A DNA stretch of 64,000 nt from Oxytricha trifallax (taxonomy: Eukaryota > Ciliophora > Spirotrichea > Sporadotrichida > Oxytrichidae), in the NCBI GenBank assembly GCA_000711775.1, contig ARYC01000372.1, forward strand, positions 1 through 64,000. Reading direction: 5' to 3'. The notes under the pieces were generated by a model, which saw nothing but the letters and a program-made list of their open reading frames with translations, was not told where the DNA came from and did no database searches. The stretch's first letter is position 1. Each line of letters starts with the position of its first letter. The position numbers were made by a program, and so were the translations under genes. Positions 1 to 12,775 of this stretch are shown here, piece by piece.

Positions 1-87
1 CATTTTCTCTACTAACCCCAATAAGACCCCAACTATACCTACAAATCAAAGCACTTATAAACCTCACTAAGGGGTTTTGGGGTTTTG
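1..87. mobile_element. Right end of a TBE transposon
   Basis: This is the terminal inverted repeat of a TBE (telomere-bearing element). It closely matches the right ends of the TBEs at 34980-35068 and 50225-50306 and finishes in GGGGTTTTGGGGTTTTG at base 87. The next three bases are AAT, which fits the ANT target site known for TBEs. The body of the element lies to the left of the window, so no gene of it is visible here. The family assignment rests on the telomere-like repeat and on the close match to the two other ends in the window. Confidence 0.93.
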
Positions 88-90
88 AAT

Positions 91-984
91 CTCATACAGA
101 ACTCAGTCCTTAAAACTTAACTACTTCTTAAGAATTACGAATATAATTATCAACGATTTTGCTTCAATTCTTAGAATCGTAAGAAACCATTAAGTTATAT
201 CCATTATTCTCCTTATTTTTACAAAAGATAAAAATCCTCTTTGTAGAAATCTCTCTGACCCAAAGTCCGCTCCTTAACCTTTTATTATTTTCTTTTACTT
301 CATGCATGAATACTTATGTACCATATTTATCACTTATGCCTTAAATACTTAGAAACTCTTTAAAACCTTTAAATGATATGAATCACTTGACTAAAGTTAC
401 AAAAGATATTTCTACTTTTTAGAAATCTATAAATCACTCAGAGATTTACCGTCACTCTAAATTTTTGAGTCACAAATTTAACATTAATTACCAATATATC
501 TTGTTGGTTAGAAGAGCCTAAAAAATCTTTTTTTTGCCATTTATTTTTTTATTGAAATATTTTTACACCTTTAGTTCTTTTAGAATCTAAAATTAACTTT
601 ACAATTGTTTTATTTTGACTTGATTTTTAATAATTAAATTTTATCATAAAACTTACTAATTCTCAGTTTTAATGATATAAGTTATTACAATCAAATTATT
701 TTATTTATTATACCTTATAAAAATATTATTAAGGAATATAAAAATATATTTGTTAAGCATAATAATTTCTCTATTCATCTTTATTTAGATAGCATACTTA
801 AAAAGGAACATAAAATATTATATATCTGTATTGGAGTTTAATACAAATTTAAAATTTAAATTTTATTTTTCCTCTAAATTTAAATATATATTTATTTATA
901 TAAAAGAGTTTTTTTTAAGGATAAGTGAATTTTAAAAGCAATAAAGACATATTAATTAATATTTTTAGGATTTACTTAAAAAAA
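91..984. other. AT-rich stretch, no gene seen
   Basis: Strongly A+T-rich DNA with no coding pattern that I trust in either strand under the ciliate code. It separates the TBE end from the decayed coding repeat that follows. No inverted repeat or tandem array stands out. Confidence 0.6.
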
Positions 985-2540
985 GCGAATTGGGAGGGTA
1001 AGCGAGTGAACTATACTTCTTTAACTTTTTTGAAATGAATATAATGTTTAAATAATAACTGTTGTGAATATAAACTTAATTAATTTTTAGTTATGATTGA
1101 AATCACTAAATAAATAAAGACCGAGTACCAACATCAGCATTGGGCTCAATTAAAAAAAAATAAACTTTCTCAAGCATTGAAAGTGTTGGTATTGCTTGAA
1201 CATTAAACCACGAATGAAGACTACTTAGTACCAAGATTTAACAGGAGCAGTGCTTGGGAAGAATAGAGTTGAGGCAATTGTCGGTATTTACTGCAACACA
1301 ATTACCAAAGTCAAGTTTTGTTTGGACTCCTTGGAGCATTGGTGGCATTGGATGAACCAGCAATCATGCCACCTTCACTAGAGAGACCAAAAATATTTGA
1401 GGTACTTTGGACAGTAGGTAGATTAGTGACAGCGTATGTCAAGAAGTTGGTTGAGCATTGGGAGTCCAAAAAGTGAGATCTTCCAACTTTACTATAGCTG
1501 ATACTGCGAGCTAAGATTCATGGAGATGCTGGATTATAATGATAGAATCCAGAGAACTTTAAATCCATTTAGCATTGATCAACTTATATTCTTTATGCAT
1601 CTGCGTCTTCTCACTTTGGTGCGATGAAGATATATCAGGGAACTGAAGTGAGAGAGAATGGAAGCTCAATTGGTTAAATAGCCACTTGTGAAGCTAGAGT
1701 ATTCTTCTGACTGGCTCTGGAATCAAGTGCCTCTTTAATAGTAAATCCTTGACGCTAAATAAAATTCTTGTAGGTCATGTGAGATTCCGGCCTAGAAACT
1801 TGCTTAACAAGACCATGAAAAGAGGACTTCCCTATAAAATGAATGCACCACTGCCTCAAGGGATAGCATTATCTTGCCAAAAGTGGTTCAACTATAGAAC
1901 AGCCCAGGAATTGGCAAGAGTAAATGCGCTTTAGGAAACATGGCATAGGGTCTTTTGGGTGGAAAACTTGATGCTCGATTATCTCTACTCACCGAGTAGC
2001 TGTCTGAGTTGGACATACCACCGTCGTTAGATGACTCAAGCTGCGTCGAGTGATGCCTCTGGTTAGTCGTAACGATACAGTTTACCTCCCATTTCGACTA
2101 CAAAACCAAAAGTCACTACATGTTTGGAGGCTAATGTCCAAATTAACTTCCAAGAATGAACCAAATGGAGAGTGTGCATAAGACTAGACTTGATATCATT
2201 CTGAGTCATAATTCCCCTAGAAACTCCCGAAAACAACGACAAAATAGTCTTCAAATCTACTACAAGAGATACAGTGATCAGAAGAGCCGTGAGATTGCCT
2301 AGAATAAGACGTGCCTCATACTTGGCTTTCCCTACTCCGCTAAATATGAGACAGACAGAAACCCAATTCTTAGAGATTGCAATGAGAATGTGGTGTACAA
2401 TTCGTACAAAGCCTACTGATTAAAGTGAAGGAGCACGCACTTCAGCATCATGAGAAGAAAAAGAGCAGTATGAATAAGAAGGCAATGAGATTAATGGGAG
2501 ACCATAAGTAATAATATACAGTTGTAGAGAAAGAGAAAAA
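985..2540 (+). pseudogene. Decayed protein-coding repeat, copy 1 (unknown family)
   Basis: A clearly more GC-rich island, with long stretches free of TGA on the plus strand that change frame several times. The clearest block, about 1205-1432, reads KTTQYQDLTGAVLGKNRVEA and onward for some 75 residues. A later block near 1545-1615 includes NPFSIDQLIFFMHLRLL, and one near 2085-2130 reads STTKPKVTTCLEANVQ. Blocks in the same order recur at 23330-24720 (for example KPKV..CL near 24297, and F..QIK.VL near 23695), so this is one of two diverged copies of the same gene or mobile element. I do not recognise the family; no reverse transcriptase, DDE or kinase motif was found. At least four frame changes make it non-functional as it stands. 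Confidence 0.55.
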
Positions 2541-3149
2541 AATACACGAATAATAATAAAACGACCATGCTTCTATCAGATTAGAGAGCTAAGTAATTTA
2601 TCACAAATTATTTGAATTATAACACTCCAAATTATTTGAATTGAAAAACTAAGATTCATATTAATATATTTCATATGACTTAAATTAATTAATTTTAATT
2701 TTTTAATCATCTAATTTTTTATAATCTATTATTTTTTATTTTATAATTATAAATGTAATTAATATCAGATAATTATTGATATTTTTAGGAATTTGTTTAA
2801 GTTTGGAAAATTAATAAAAATTAAATTGTTAGTTTTTTTTAATTAGTGCCGATCAATTTTGTCGATACTAACACATTTGAAATAGCCTTGACTTTTTATT
2901 TGCGGTCTCTTTTATCGCATTCCTGAATTTAGTTAACTTGAGTATTAAATTGGGTGATTTGTTTATTTTTTTTCTTAAATTAAAATCATATTTTGATTTA
3001 GAGGTGACATTAAATTGTACTAGCAATGGTAATGTCCAGCTGATTTTGAATCCTCAATCTAACAAGAACCATATTGTCTAGATTTCAAGAAAGTTAAGAA
3101 TTTAATTAATTTTTTTTAATTTTTATTAATTTTCAAAAATCATATGTTA
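2541..3149. other. AT-rich stretch, no gene seen
   Basis: Low-complexity A+T-rich sequence without a supportable gene or a clear repeat. Confidence 0.5.
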
Positions 3150-3490
3150 TCAGACAATTTTATGCGAATTTATTTAAAGAGTGAAAATTGCAGATTTTAA
3201 CAAATTATCACTAATTTGCCTTAATTACCAATATAATTTGGTGTACAATATTTACAAATTATATTCAGTTATAATTTTATATGTATATTGTATTAAATCT
3301 TGATGTCCCCATTACTTCTAATTATGTCCTGATTATTTCCATTAGTAATTCTGATACCTCTGTTCTTGCTTTCATCACCATTCTTACTATTGATTTACTT
3401 AGACTCTAAATTAGCTTATTCCATCACTCTCTTGATGCTTCTTTGACACTAAGAAATACTCTAGTTTACATCTGTAATATGAACTGTAAT
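3150..3490 (-). other. Possible coding segment, hydrophilic
   Basis: On the minus strand the sequence reads without TGA for about 110 codons, including RVMEQANLESKQINSKNG, a hydrophilic composition typical of ciliate proteins. Base composition is less A+T-rich than the flanks. No start, domain or neighbour supports a function. Because only TGA stops translation, open frames of this length can arise by chance, so this is a weak call; it could be a small macronuclear-destined segment or an old transposon remnant. Confidence 0.25.
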
Positions 3491-4289
3491 AACAGATGAG
3501 TCTTGCCTATGATAAATTGATGAATTATCTGGATTTCTTTATTGAGAAGTTTAAAGCTACTTGTGAACTAACCAATCAACATTATTGAAAAAGATCCACA
3601 CTGGAATGAGTAAAGAGTCATTTATAAATTGCATTAAACTCATCTTCGAAACTTCAAAGAAAAATTGGTATTCTTTGAAGAGAACTGAGTAAAGTCTTAA
3701 GAATTCTTTGAAGATGTTTCCATAATGATTATATAAAGGAACATTCTAAACAATAAAGTTTATAACACATAAATCTGCTGAAATGATGACAAATTATTAG
3801 CTAGTAAGCAGAATTAATGAATTTCTCTTTTATTCGCCAAAATATTTATTGATTTATTGAGAAGATTTTGCTGCAGCCTTAATCTTTTCTATATTATTGG
3901 AGGACTAATTTATTTTTACAAATCAAAAGCCTACACATTATCTGCCATTTTAATCTTCAATTCAAATAGATTGTCTTTCATATATGATAGGATTAATTAT
4001 AGTTTACACAATTAGTTTTTAAACTGGATTCAGATCAAAATTGTAATTGAGTAGTTTTAGGTTAGTAAAAATCTTTATCAAAAGAATACTTTCATTATTT
4101 ATTCAAAACTATTAAACATTTGCAAACTCTTGCATATTTAATTTATCAAAAATTTATGCCTCAGATACGATAATTTTCTAACAATATGAGCAGAGTGTTA
4201 TTCTTATGATAAATATAATTATTCTTTTTATTTAGTTTTATGTTTTTATCGTTTTATGCTGAATAATAGGATTATTAACTTAAATTCAT

Positions 4290-4660
4290 ATTGCAAATGG
4301 ATTAGTGTGTCGAAATTTTCAAGGGTAACATTCCAATGTTGTTTTGCAGTTTCATCAGCTTTCTTACTAAAATACCTAATGCTTGATTTCTAAGAGACAT
4401 GCGATGAAATGGTCTGTGAGAAGATTGTGAGTTCTTTATTAAATTTCTGGTATCAAGTATTGGAAATAGCTCTACTTGGATTCATAATTATCCTGCTAAT
4501 GACCTCATTTATCTATATGTTCCTTTGCATCATTTTCTATATCTTTACTCATCCCCTCAAATAGCTCACTTATTTCATGAGTCAGGATTAGATGAATGGT
4601 TGTGAGAATAGGCTTGGTTTTGGTATTTCATGATGCGCTCATCCAAAGATTACCTTGGGA
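4290..4660 (+). other. Possible coding segment, membrane-like
   Basis: The plus strand is open for about 110 codons, ending at a TGA near 4655. It encodes a long hydrophobic stretch (LLGFIIILLMTSFIYMFLCI) flanked by polar sequence, which would be one or two membrane segments. GC content rises relative to both sides. An alternative frame is open over the first half, so the frame choice is uncertain. No family is recognised. It may be a macronuclear-destined segment, but nothing in the sequence proves it. Confidence 0.22.
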
Positions 4661-5851
4661 AAGTATTCAATTCATAGTTAATCAGTTTGCAAACAATCTC
4701 TGACAAATAAGTATCATTATCAAAATAATTTTAATAATTCAAGTGATTGGTGGCTTTTTGAATTTTAAATCTGCAATTTCCATATTTTAAATGAACTTGC
4801 TTAATAATATAACGAATTTTATAACAAACTATAACATATAGTACATCTATATGTTCACAAAAAGTACTGATTTGAAATTTTCAAGTGTTAATTAGTCAAT
4901 TTAAATAGGATATACACTGTCACAATAATTTTATAATTGTTATTATAATTAAGTAATAATAAACAAAGCTTGCTAATTTTAATTGAAAATATTAGACTTT
5001 CGGATTAGCTGTTAGATTTTGCAAGATTAAATATATATTTACACACTCTAGAACAAATAAATCAGAACATTACTAAGTAAACTTATATTGTATGAGGGTA
5101 CTTGAAACACAAAAATGCTAATAAAAGCATAAAACATTTTATTTAAGGATAAAGATTAGGAACTAGCAAATGGTGAAGAGGAGGGAGCTAATTTTCAACA
5201 AATACATCCAGATAACTGGTATTTTCCTACTCATTAAAATCTACAAGTCAAATCACTATTAAATAATTAAATAAATTTATATCAACCAAAATTAAAAAAC
5301 TAAACATATACATATACATAGATATATATATATATATATTTGACAGAGTAAGATTAAATTAATCTAATGAATAGTGAAATCAACAAAATTATGGCTATAA
5401 TTATATATATTAATATGCTGTTATTTTCCAATGTTTCATTTAACTCACACGTAGCCTTTGCTCTCAAACTCATCCATATCTTCTTGCTTCATACACTACC
5501 AGGTGCTTTTCGAGACTCCTAGCAAGTAAAAGCGACTAAATCACTTGAATTCAATTTGAGTTGCTATTTAAATAATTGTAGATTGCTTGGTGTCTTCAAT
5601 AACTCTGTCTCTCTGAATTTCACATGAAATGCTCAAAAGCTGAATTTATATTCTAGGTGAACTGACTGACTTTATCTGAGAGAATTGACTATTTCTGGAT
5701 TATATTCATAAATTAATGTATTAATTTAATATGAGCATGGTATAATAAATATAAATGCACTTGATTAAAACATTGAGTTAATAATGAAGTTGTATGGGAG
5801 ACGCAACCAGATTTTAATATTAGTTTAAAGGAATAAAATTTAACAATTTTA
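4661..5851. other. AT-rich stretch with faint coding signal
   Basis: Mostly A+T-rich noncoding DNA with an (AT)n run near 5322-5339. Around 5440-5700 the minus strand has short open frames in two registers of better composition, but no continuous product can be supported. Confidence 0.4.
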
Positions 5852-7772
5852 AGGGAAGTTACTGATAATAATAATAATAATAATAATAATAATATGATCA
5901 AATTGAGGTCTCTGGGGACCCCCGATGTTATATATATATATATGTTAATATATAAGGGTCTTGCCCTTTTCATTGGTTCTCTGGTTTGATTTAATTTTAG
6001 TCCGGAATTTCAATTATATTAGGATTGAATTTGTAGCATTCTTTCAAAGGTTCCTCATGAAAAATCTCTATCCTCTCTCTTTTAGGTCTATTGTCTTGGA
6101 TATTAAATCGTTCATGATTTCTATTATCTTATCATGTTTCTCTTCTTCTATTTAGTTGAAAATGATGCCCGTCATTAGTTAGAACCATTTCTCTGGGGGT
6201 TCTGTTTCTAGGTCTTAGTTTTCGAGTACAAGTAGGATTTTGGTTTTGTCTAGTCTCATAGTAAATTCTAGTATATTATAGGTATTTTTAGGACATCTTT
6301 TGTGAGAATCTATCTGAAAGTCTGCCAATCTTGCTTTTGTTTAAAATCTAGTAGGGTGAGTTAGAGCATCTTTGTCATGTTATTTATTTAGGTCTCCGTT
6401 CAGTGTTGGTCAGTGACTAGATTCTTAATATCATTTGCTTCCATATATTTAATTCTTAAATCTTTAATTGATTAATGTAATTTATTATATTATTTAAAAG
6501 TAAGTGCGTCATCAGTTTAAGTCAATACGTTATTAATTAAATTCTTGGGTTTTTCTAGCTACGCACTTGAATTTTTATTTAAGTTTTGTTTGTTGGAAGT
6601 AGAGTGTCTGCAATTTATATCGAACTCATCTTGCATTTTGACTTCTTAGGTATGTGGGTTGGTTGTTTTCTATGATAACTTATTTTCATTCTTACTTTCT
6701 TTGTTGTTCGTGTGTGTTAGGTCTTGGTTACCTACCATCCTAAATACTTCGAACAGTTTAAGAATTATTTAGTCATTTGCAAGGTAGTTTGAAAGTTTAA
6801 TCACATTTGCGTTGTATGCGTTATTCAGTACCAATCTTGAGTGACACTCTTTAATATTAAACCCGTGTTTTATATTTGGGAAATTTGTGAAGGATATCGC
6901 TATGGTTGTGAAGATTATTTGTATTACCATTAGTTGTAGTTCTTAGTTGAAAGCAAAGCAAAAAATCTAGTCTGTAGCTTCTATATCTAGTAGGAGTTCA
7001 GGGTTAAGAATTTCTTTTTCAGATATTTTAAATCTGATATGTTAGAGTTCAAGTTTAAGTGCTTGTTAGAAATGATTACTATTCCTGATAATTCTGTTAA
7101 AGAGGTTTATTAGAATGATTTTATGACCTCTAGGTATTTTCTTGAATCCTAGTGTAAAGGATTAATGTGCTCCTTATATTATTTGCTTTAGGGAATTTTT
7201 TGGAATTTGTTTTATAAATCTTAAAAATTCTGTAAGGTCGTGATTCTTCTAAATTGCCTTGTTAAGGAAGTATATCATTATTGTAGGAATACATTCGAAA
7301 TTTGGAAATTAAAATTAATTAAATTATTATTTTATCAAAATCTTGGCAGTTAAAGTTGGCAATTTAAACGATCTTGGGCTCATTCGATAGAGAATTCAAA
7401 ATTAGCTGGACTATGTGATTGGCCGTACTATTTTATCGCATCCCTTGGAGCGAGATAACTTCACTTTAATTAAATACCTCTAAATTCATTAAATTTTATC
7501 CTCACCTCACATTAAACTCAAGTTATCTCAATCCATGGATGAGATAAAATAGTACGGCCAATAATAAAGTCCAGCTAATTTTGAATTCTCTATCGAATGA
7601 GCCCAAGATCGTTCAAATTGGTCAACTTTAACTGCCAAGATTTTGATAAAATAATAATTTAATTAATTTTAATTTCCCAATTTCGAATGTATTCCTACAA
7701 TATTGATTTATTGTTACGACCTCAGAGCAAGTTTATTTGCAATTTAATAATTTAATTAGTAGGGAAGTTACT
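5852..7772 (-). mobile_element. Retroposon, family R1 copy b, with target duplication
   Basis: A retroposon read on the minus strand. Its 5' end, near 7760, matches the 5' end of the element at 60456 (TTGCAAATAAACTTGCTCTG here, TTGCAATTAAACTTGCTCTG there). Its 3' end matches that element too: a stem-loop with GGGGGTCCCC, then CAGAGACCTCAA, then an (ATT)n tail at 5864-5893. The exact 12-bp direct repeat AGGGAAGTTACT lies outside both ends (5852-5863 and 7761-7772), as expected for target-primed insertion. The body (about 5950-7270) carries a decayed reading frame with a Gln- and Asn-rich product; a recognisable segment near 6052-6175 includes QIEEEKHDKIIEIMND. A foldback element (7281-7700) interrupts the 5' part. 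There are several frame breaks. No reverse transcriptase was found. Confidence 0.8.
7281..7700. mobile_element. Foldback (MITE-like) element in retroposon R1b
   Basis: The two halves (7281-7460 and 7515-7700) are near-perfect inverted copies, beginning TTGTAGGAATACATTCG and ending in its complement, with only a short centre. The element is flanked by TA on both sides (7279-7280 and 7701-7702), the target typical of Tc1/mariner-type transposases. No protein is encoded. It interrupts the 5' region of the retroposon, so it is younger than that element. Removing it would rejoin the retroposon sequence next to the AACAAGGCAATTTA block shared with the copy at 60456. Confidence 0.88.
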
Positions 7773-8116
7773 ATTACAATAAATATGATATTATTTTGTT
7801 ACATATAAATTAAGTTGATTTACTTCAAATAAATAGTTTATTAGTTAAAAGTTAATTGAAGTTCAGAGAATTTACGAAACAGGTTTTCATATACTAATTA
7901 AAATGGAAGTTAAAATCTTTTAATTTCAGTTACAATGAGGATAACAATTTTTTAAATAAATTAAAATAAAATATTAAGATATTGATTGAAGATTCATTAT
8001 TCGTACTATAGGTATTTTCATAATTCCTATTTCATAAATATATTTAATTACTTAAGTACTTAACTACTCCTAAAATATTAAAATTTACTATATAGCTTAA
8101 TTCAATTAAAATCACA

Positions 8117-8590
8117 GAGTATTATTTAATTTAGTATAATCACTGTTATTTTCTAACAGTTGTTAATGCTTCTATTCATTCAAATTTAGCTGATTACATT
8201 TGTATTCTTTGTTGACTTACTCCTGAGTATTTTCCTGGGTTTTTCTTATCTTGCCCCCTTTCTTTTTTGACTCAATCACTGGCTAATTTTAGATTCTGCT
8301 TTGAATTCTAATAGTCCCTTGGTTATTTTCTTAATCTTTTTCAGTCATTTCATTTTTAATGGAGGGAAAAGAATTGAATTTTACATCAGCTAACATCTCT
8401 TCTATTTCATCGAATTTTCCTCCATGTTACTTAATCTATAGTACCATTTCCTCACATGTGTTTACCAGCTAATGTCAGTTCATTATCAGCATTTTTTTCT
8501 TTTTAAACTCCATCTGCTGAAGAGGTTCGTTCCGAATCTCCACAATTTTGAGCTTTTCTATTGAAATGAAAGATATTCCAATCTTTATTT
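8117..8590 (-). pseudogene. Coding segment with coiled-coil-like, charged product
   Basis: One minus-strand frame is open over almost the whole stretch, broken once by TGA near 8490. The product is rich in Glu, Lys and Gln, for example KFDEIEEMLADVKFN and KKKGGKIRKTQENTQEQVN, so it is probably coiled-coil or disordered. It ends at a TGA near 8117 after YTKLNNTL. The start is not visible. No family is recognised. It could be one macronuclear-destined segment of a larger gene, or a decayed copy; the in-frame TGA favours decay unless a short eliminated segment is present. GC content is clearly above that of the flanks. Confidence 0.45.
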
Positions 8591-8599
8591 TAGAAAATA

Positions 8600-10780
8600 C
8601 AGCATTCAAATTAAATTGTTCATTTGTATAAAAACATTTCTGCATGTTAATTTAGTCTTTAAAGAATATATAGACAAATTGGCTTTCTCTGTATTACTTC
8701 ATTAAAAAATGGTTGAAAATTTAAATAGCATTGATTACACATACTTTTGGGTTTGTTGTTCAGTTAATCTCTGGATTGTTTATGATCTTTTTTTATAGTT
8801 ATTTCCTTCCTATTAATTCCACATTATAATTATTCACATGACTCAAGTGTTTCTTAATTACTATCAAACTTCTTATTTTTACTCTAATGTCGAATAACTC
8901 CTGAGTCTTTGTGATTCCCATTATAATTTGTGCTCTGCTGTTGTTATTGTTGTACAATAAAGATATTCGTATTTATACACAGTTAATACTCTCAGGATAT
9001 CATCGAATATTGTTCACTATTTTTTTTAATTTATCGACCCATTACTTTATGATAGTATTCCATTTTAATTAAAGAAAACTTGAGAAATTAAGGAATTACA
9101 ATTAAATTAGAGCATTATAGTTTATCAAATAATAGTCAAAGTATCTTAACGATAAAACTTTAGTGAAATTGTTGATGGTATATTTAAAATCTAAAAATTT
9201 GGGTGGACTTAATTTAATCTTATTAGGTGTACACTAATATTTTACTCTTTGTCGCAATCAAATATAGAATTAATTTTCACTTAAATCACATCTTAGAATA
9301 GTAATGTTTCTTATGATTTAGCCAGTTATAAATATATATATATATATAGATCTCTCGTTCAAACATCTCAGTTATGGTATTAATAGTCCAAGAAAAGTAT
9401 AAACAGCTAAAGTTAACCATAATGAGTCAACGAGAGAACCAATAATTTCATGTTTATTGTTCATTTAAGTTTAAATATTTCTCTGTTTACAAATACACCA
9501 TTTAAAAGCCAAACTGTTATCGTTATGTTTTATCTATTATATAATTTAATTTACTTATGAATTATAATATCTTGATATTACTTCTTTAATCAGAGTCAAC
9601 TGACTGGCACACTATAAATCATAAACTGTTGAATATTGCTAGTTAAGTTAAATGAAACAAAAAACAGTTTATTAAATTATTCTTACTTTTTAGGCATCCA
9701 GATAATATTAAGAAAGAGTTATAATAATTATTTATATTGAGTAATATAATATTTAACAATTAAACAGCATAATTTTTACATGAACACATTCACAATTCAT
9801 AGTTAAAATTGGATCTGTTATTGATGAGAAAGAATTAAGAGTATATTCTGGATTCTTACTTGCACCCTAATGGTGAGTTTAATTAAGCTAAGATTATCAA
9901 GCATCACAGGATATTAATTCTCATTATTAAAAAACTATATTAATTAAATGTTTATATATAATTACTATATCACATTCTTTTATATTTATGTTGTATATAA
10001 TTAATTAGTAATTAATTTTTAAATAAAATTAACAAACAATTATTGAAATAATATCCGAGGGAAGAACTAACGATGTTAAAATTGGTACCCAAGCAATCTT
10101 ACATATTTCAATCTTATCTCTTTTGCTTAACAGTCTATACCAATCCCAGCGACTATTAAACAGTTTAAAGTTATTTATAATAAATATATTAAATATTAAT
10201 AATACAAAGAAAAATATCTTGGCAAATACAATCATTAAATTTATTTAAAACTTAAGTGATTTTCCCCTGATCAGCATTCAAAAAACACTTAGATTTCGAA
10301 TATAAAAATTGAATTTTTAGATTAATTTATACCTAACTGATGATTTAAGAAGGTTGATCACAGTCAATGATGATGGCAGTCTTAGGGTGTTTATTAAAAA
10401 TATTATAAAATTCAATAATTTAAATATAATAATAGATAACATAAAATATGTCTACAAATGTGTTATTTTTGGATATGTCTACCAAAATAAAGAATATTAA
10501 TATTTATATATTTATTTATATTTATATAAAACAATCTACTTTTGACAGAATTAATGCTTTGAAGCACAATGAATTCAACAATTCATTTTCTAAATCTCTT
10601 AAGAAAAAAGAAATTAAAATTACTAATTAAATAGTCAAAATTGGAGATAAGACTATACCCATTAGTTAAATTAGCTAAAATTCTTAAAATTTGAAAGAAT
10701 GATTATTTTTTAGATAAACAATTTAACAGAATATACCATGATATATCCCCATCTTTATTAGTGTTATCTCTCATCAATTC
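8600..10780. other. AT-rich stretch, no convincing gene
   Basis: A+T-rich DNA with an (AT)n run near 9335. A minus-strand frame at 10029-10235 begins with a hydrophobic stretch and continues with a more normal composition, but nothing else supports it. I list the stretch as noncoding or eliminated sequence. Confidence 0.45.
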
Positions 10781-10781
10781 T

Positions 10782-12775
10782 TCAAGTTTTTGACATTTTT
10801 CTGTATGCACTCTCTCTGATCAGTTGCTTTAAATCTTCAAGACTCTCAATTGCATCGTTGTCCTTTTAGGCGTCAGTAAACGCTTCTATAAGTACCTTGC
10901 TGAATCGCTTTTTGTATATCAAAGAAACAAGTTATTCCAACATGCAAGCCTTTTTAATTAATATTTTTTTCATCCTGAGTAGTATCTGCTGATTGGGGAG
11001 GTTAGATATTGAAAAATATTTAGACTGCAACGCACCCATACTCCTTTAGCTCCTACCCCTCATTTATAGATATTAGCCATCAGAAGTGATTTCACAAGCA
11101 ATAAGTACTTAAGCGTCAATTCTAAACCTAGCATTGTATCCATAGCTTTCCTCCTGAGTTAGTATCAACACCCCATTTTGCCATGATTCAATTTCCTCTA
11201 AATTTTCTTGAGAGATACCTGTCTTCACTCTTAAATTGCAAATCTATTCTATCGTGTCTTTCACAATTTTCTTCTCATAATCATCACAAAAGAAGATGAA
11301 AGGAACAGCCTGGCTGCATTCTTAGATTTCGGTCTTAATTCTTGAGAGCCTTTCTCTCACTTGAACAGACGATAACATCACCCTAATCCTACCTCAGCTC
11401 ATGCAATTGTTCATACTCGCACTTGAACTTTAGAATTTTTGGCTTAATGCATACCTGTGCAAGCACTCTCTGGATCCCTTAATCACTAGTGGCACTAAAC
11501 ATGTAGGACCTTGTCAATCCTATATCCCAAATCCCTTGCAACCTACCATCATGACAATAAAATGGATGCTTCCAAGTAATACGATCAAATTCATCCACTA
11601 TTAAAATGTCAAACTACCTTATAGTAATGTAAAAGTTTTCAATTGTTTCTATTTGCAACTAGATGCCCAATGGTTAAAGAAACTTCTAGGTTTACATCTT
11701 GAGAATCTTGTCAAGAACTAATATAAACAACCTTTTTCCCTTGCTATATCCAAAAACAAGCCAATAACCCTTGGACCCATATCTTGCCAGATGCAGTAGG
11801 CATCTGGATTTAAATGCTGTTTTCTATCTAATTCAAGACAATTGCTGCTATTGTTTACTAATAGGTTGAATGTTTGTAATCTAACCAATTCTCCTCCATT
11901 TACTAGGAACATTTTAAGATTTCATCTAGAGTGATCTTGTAGTCAGAGTTCTATGATTCTAAGAATTCTTACCACATCTCCTGGCTTTTGAATTCAAGTT
12001 AAGATTGGTTTTATAAACTTTAAGTGCATGATTAGAGCTTACTAAGTACACTCATCCACAAAGTCTCATCGCAGGTAAATATATATTCTAGTTGGTCGAG
12101 TTCATAGTCCTTGATTGATTAAAGCAAGACTACCAATATTTCTAGTTGCAGTATAATGAGGTCCCTCTTAGCGAGCATTGTCATTAGTATTCTCCTTTGA
12201 AAGAAGATTCCTATCAGTTCATTTATTTGATTAGAGGGGTCTTATTTCACATTTGTTATTGAAAGCATTTTTACAAGATTTTCTCTATAAAGTTTATTGA
12301 CCCTCCTGATAGTTGAGATGCAATCCTCATATAGAAAATTCTCTCTGCATTTTACAATCATCCCTGCTTCACTTTCGCTGAATCCACTTTTTACTAGGTA
12401 CTTTTGAAAGTTTGGTATGCTTTCCTGTAAAGTGAGAGACTTGAGAAATTAAAGAGAATTTAAATCGAGCAGGAGACTTACCAATCCAGCGGTCATTGGC
12501 TAATTTGAATCTTTTAGATGTCGGTTTATTGATGATGCCATTAAACCCAGGACTATTTTCTCAGACTCGTCAAAAGCTGAGGTATCGAAATTGTGTATTA
12601 AGTTTGGAAAAAGTGTGTAAATGAGAGTCTAGCCTTCCAAAGATAATTCTTTTATGATCTAGCATGCTGCTAAATGGAATTTCAGGATTTATTGCTGTGA
12701 GTAATTTATGAGTTCCTACTCAATTGGTATAAAATTTAAATATTCAAGTGGTTTAACAAATAAATACAGTAACAT
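10782..12775 (-). CDS. Superfamily 2 helicase-like protein, intron-containing
   Basis: The minus-strand frame starts at the ATG ending at 12775, after A+T-rich noncoding DNA, and stops at TGA 10782 (about 645 residues). The first ~330 residues are unassigned. Then come helicase motifs in order: a Walker A-like QMPTASGKIW near 11800, motif II VDEFDRI near 11601, motif III FSATS near 11512, and motif VI QMRGRSQRSMG near 11045. The C-terminus is basic and helical. A 57-nt intron with GTAAGT and TTTACAG borders lies at 12425-12481. Two single-base frame changes, near 11718 and 11305, interrupt an otherwise continuous protein; they could be decay, sequence error or tiny eliminated segments. The fold is an ATP-dependent nucleic-acid or translocation motor; the exact subfamily is not clear. 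No TBE or retroposon signals flank it directly, so it may be a host gene, possibly germline-limited. Confidence 0.75.
12425..12481 (-). other. Spliceosomal intron in the helicase gene (57 nt)
   Basis: On the minus strand it starts GTAAGT and ends in a pyrimidine-rich CTCACTTTACAG. It is 19 codons long and contains no in-frame TGA, so the frame stays open either way. Removal joins QPMTAGL to ESIPNFQKYL. Confidence 0.6.

Noticed and set aside
71-87. C4A4/G4T4 runs as true telomeres or chromosome ends
   Set aside because: They are followed by further sequence, lie at 3-bp target duplications and belong to terminal repeats of TBEs.
5713-5973. 86-codon minus-strand frame with a run of Leu
   Set aside because: The Leu run is the trinucleotide tail of retroposon R1b read in another frame.
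10029-10235. 68-codon minus-strand frame with a hydrophobic start
   Set aside because: Could be a small membrane protein, but it lies in low-complexity AT-rich DNA with no neighbour, motif or second copy to support it.
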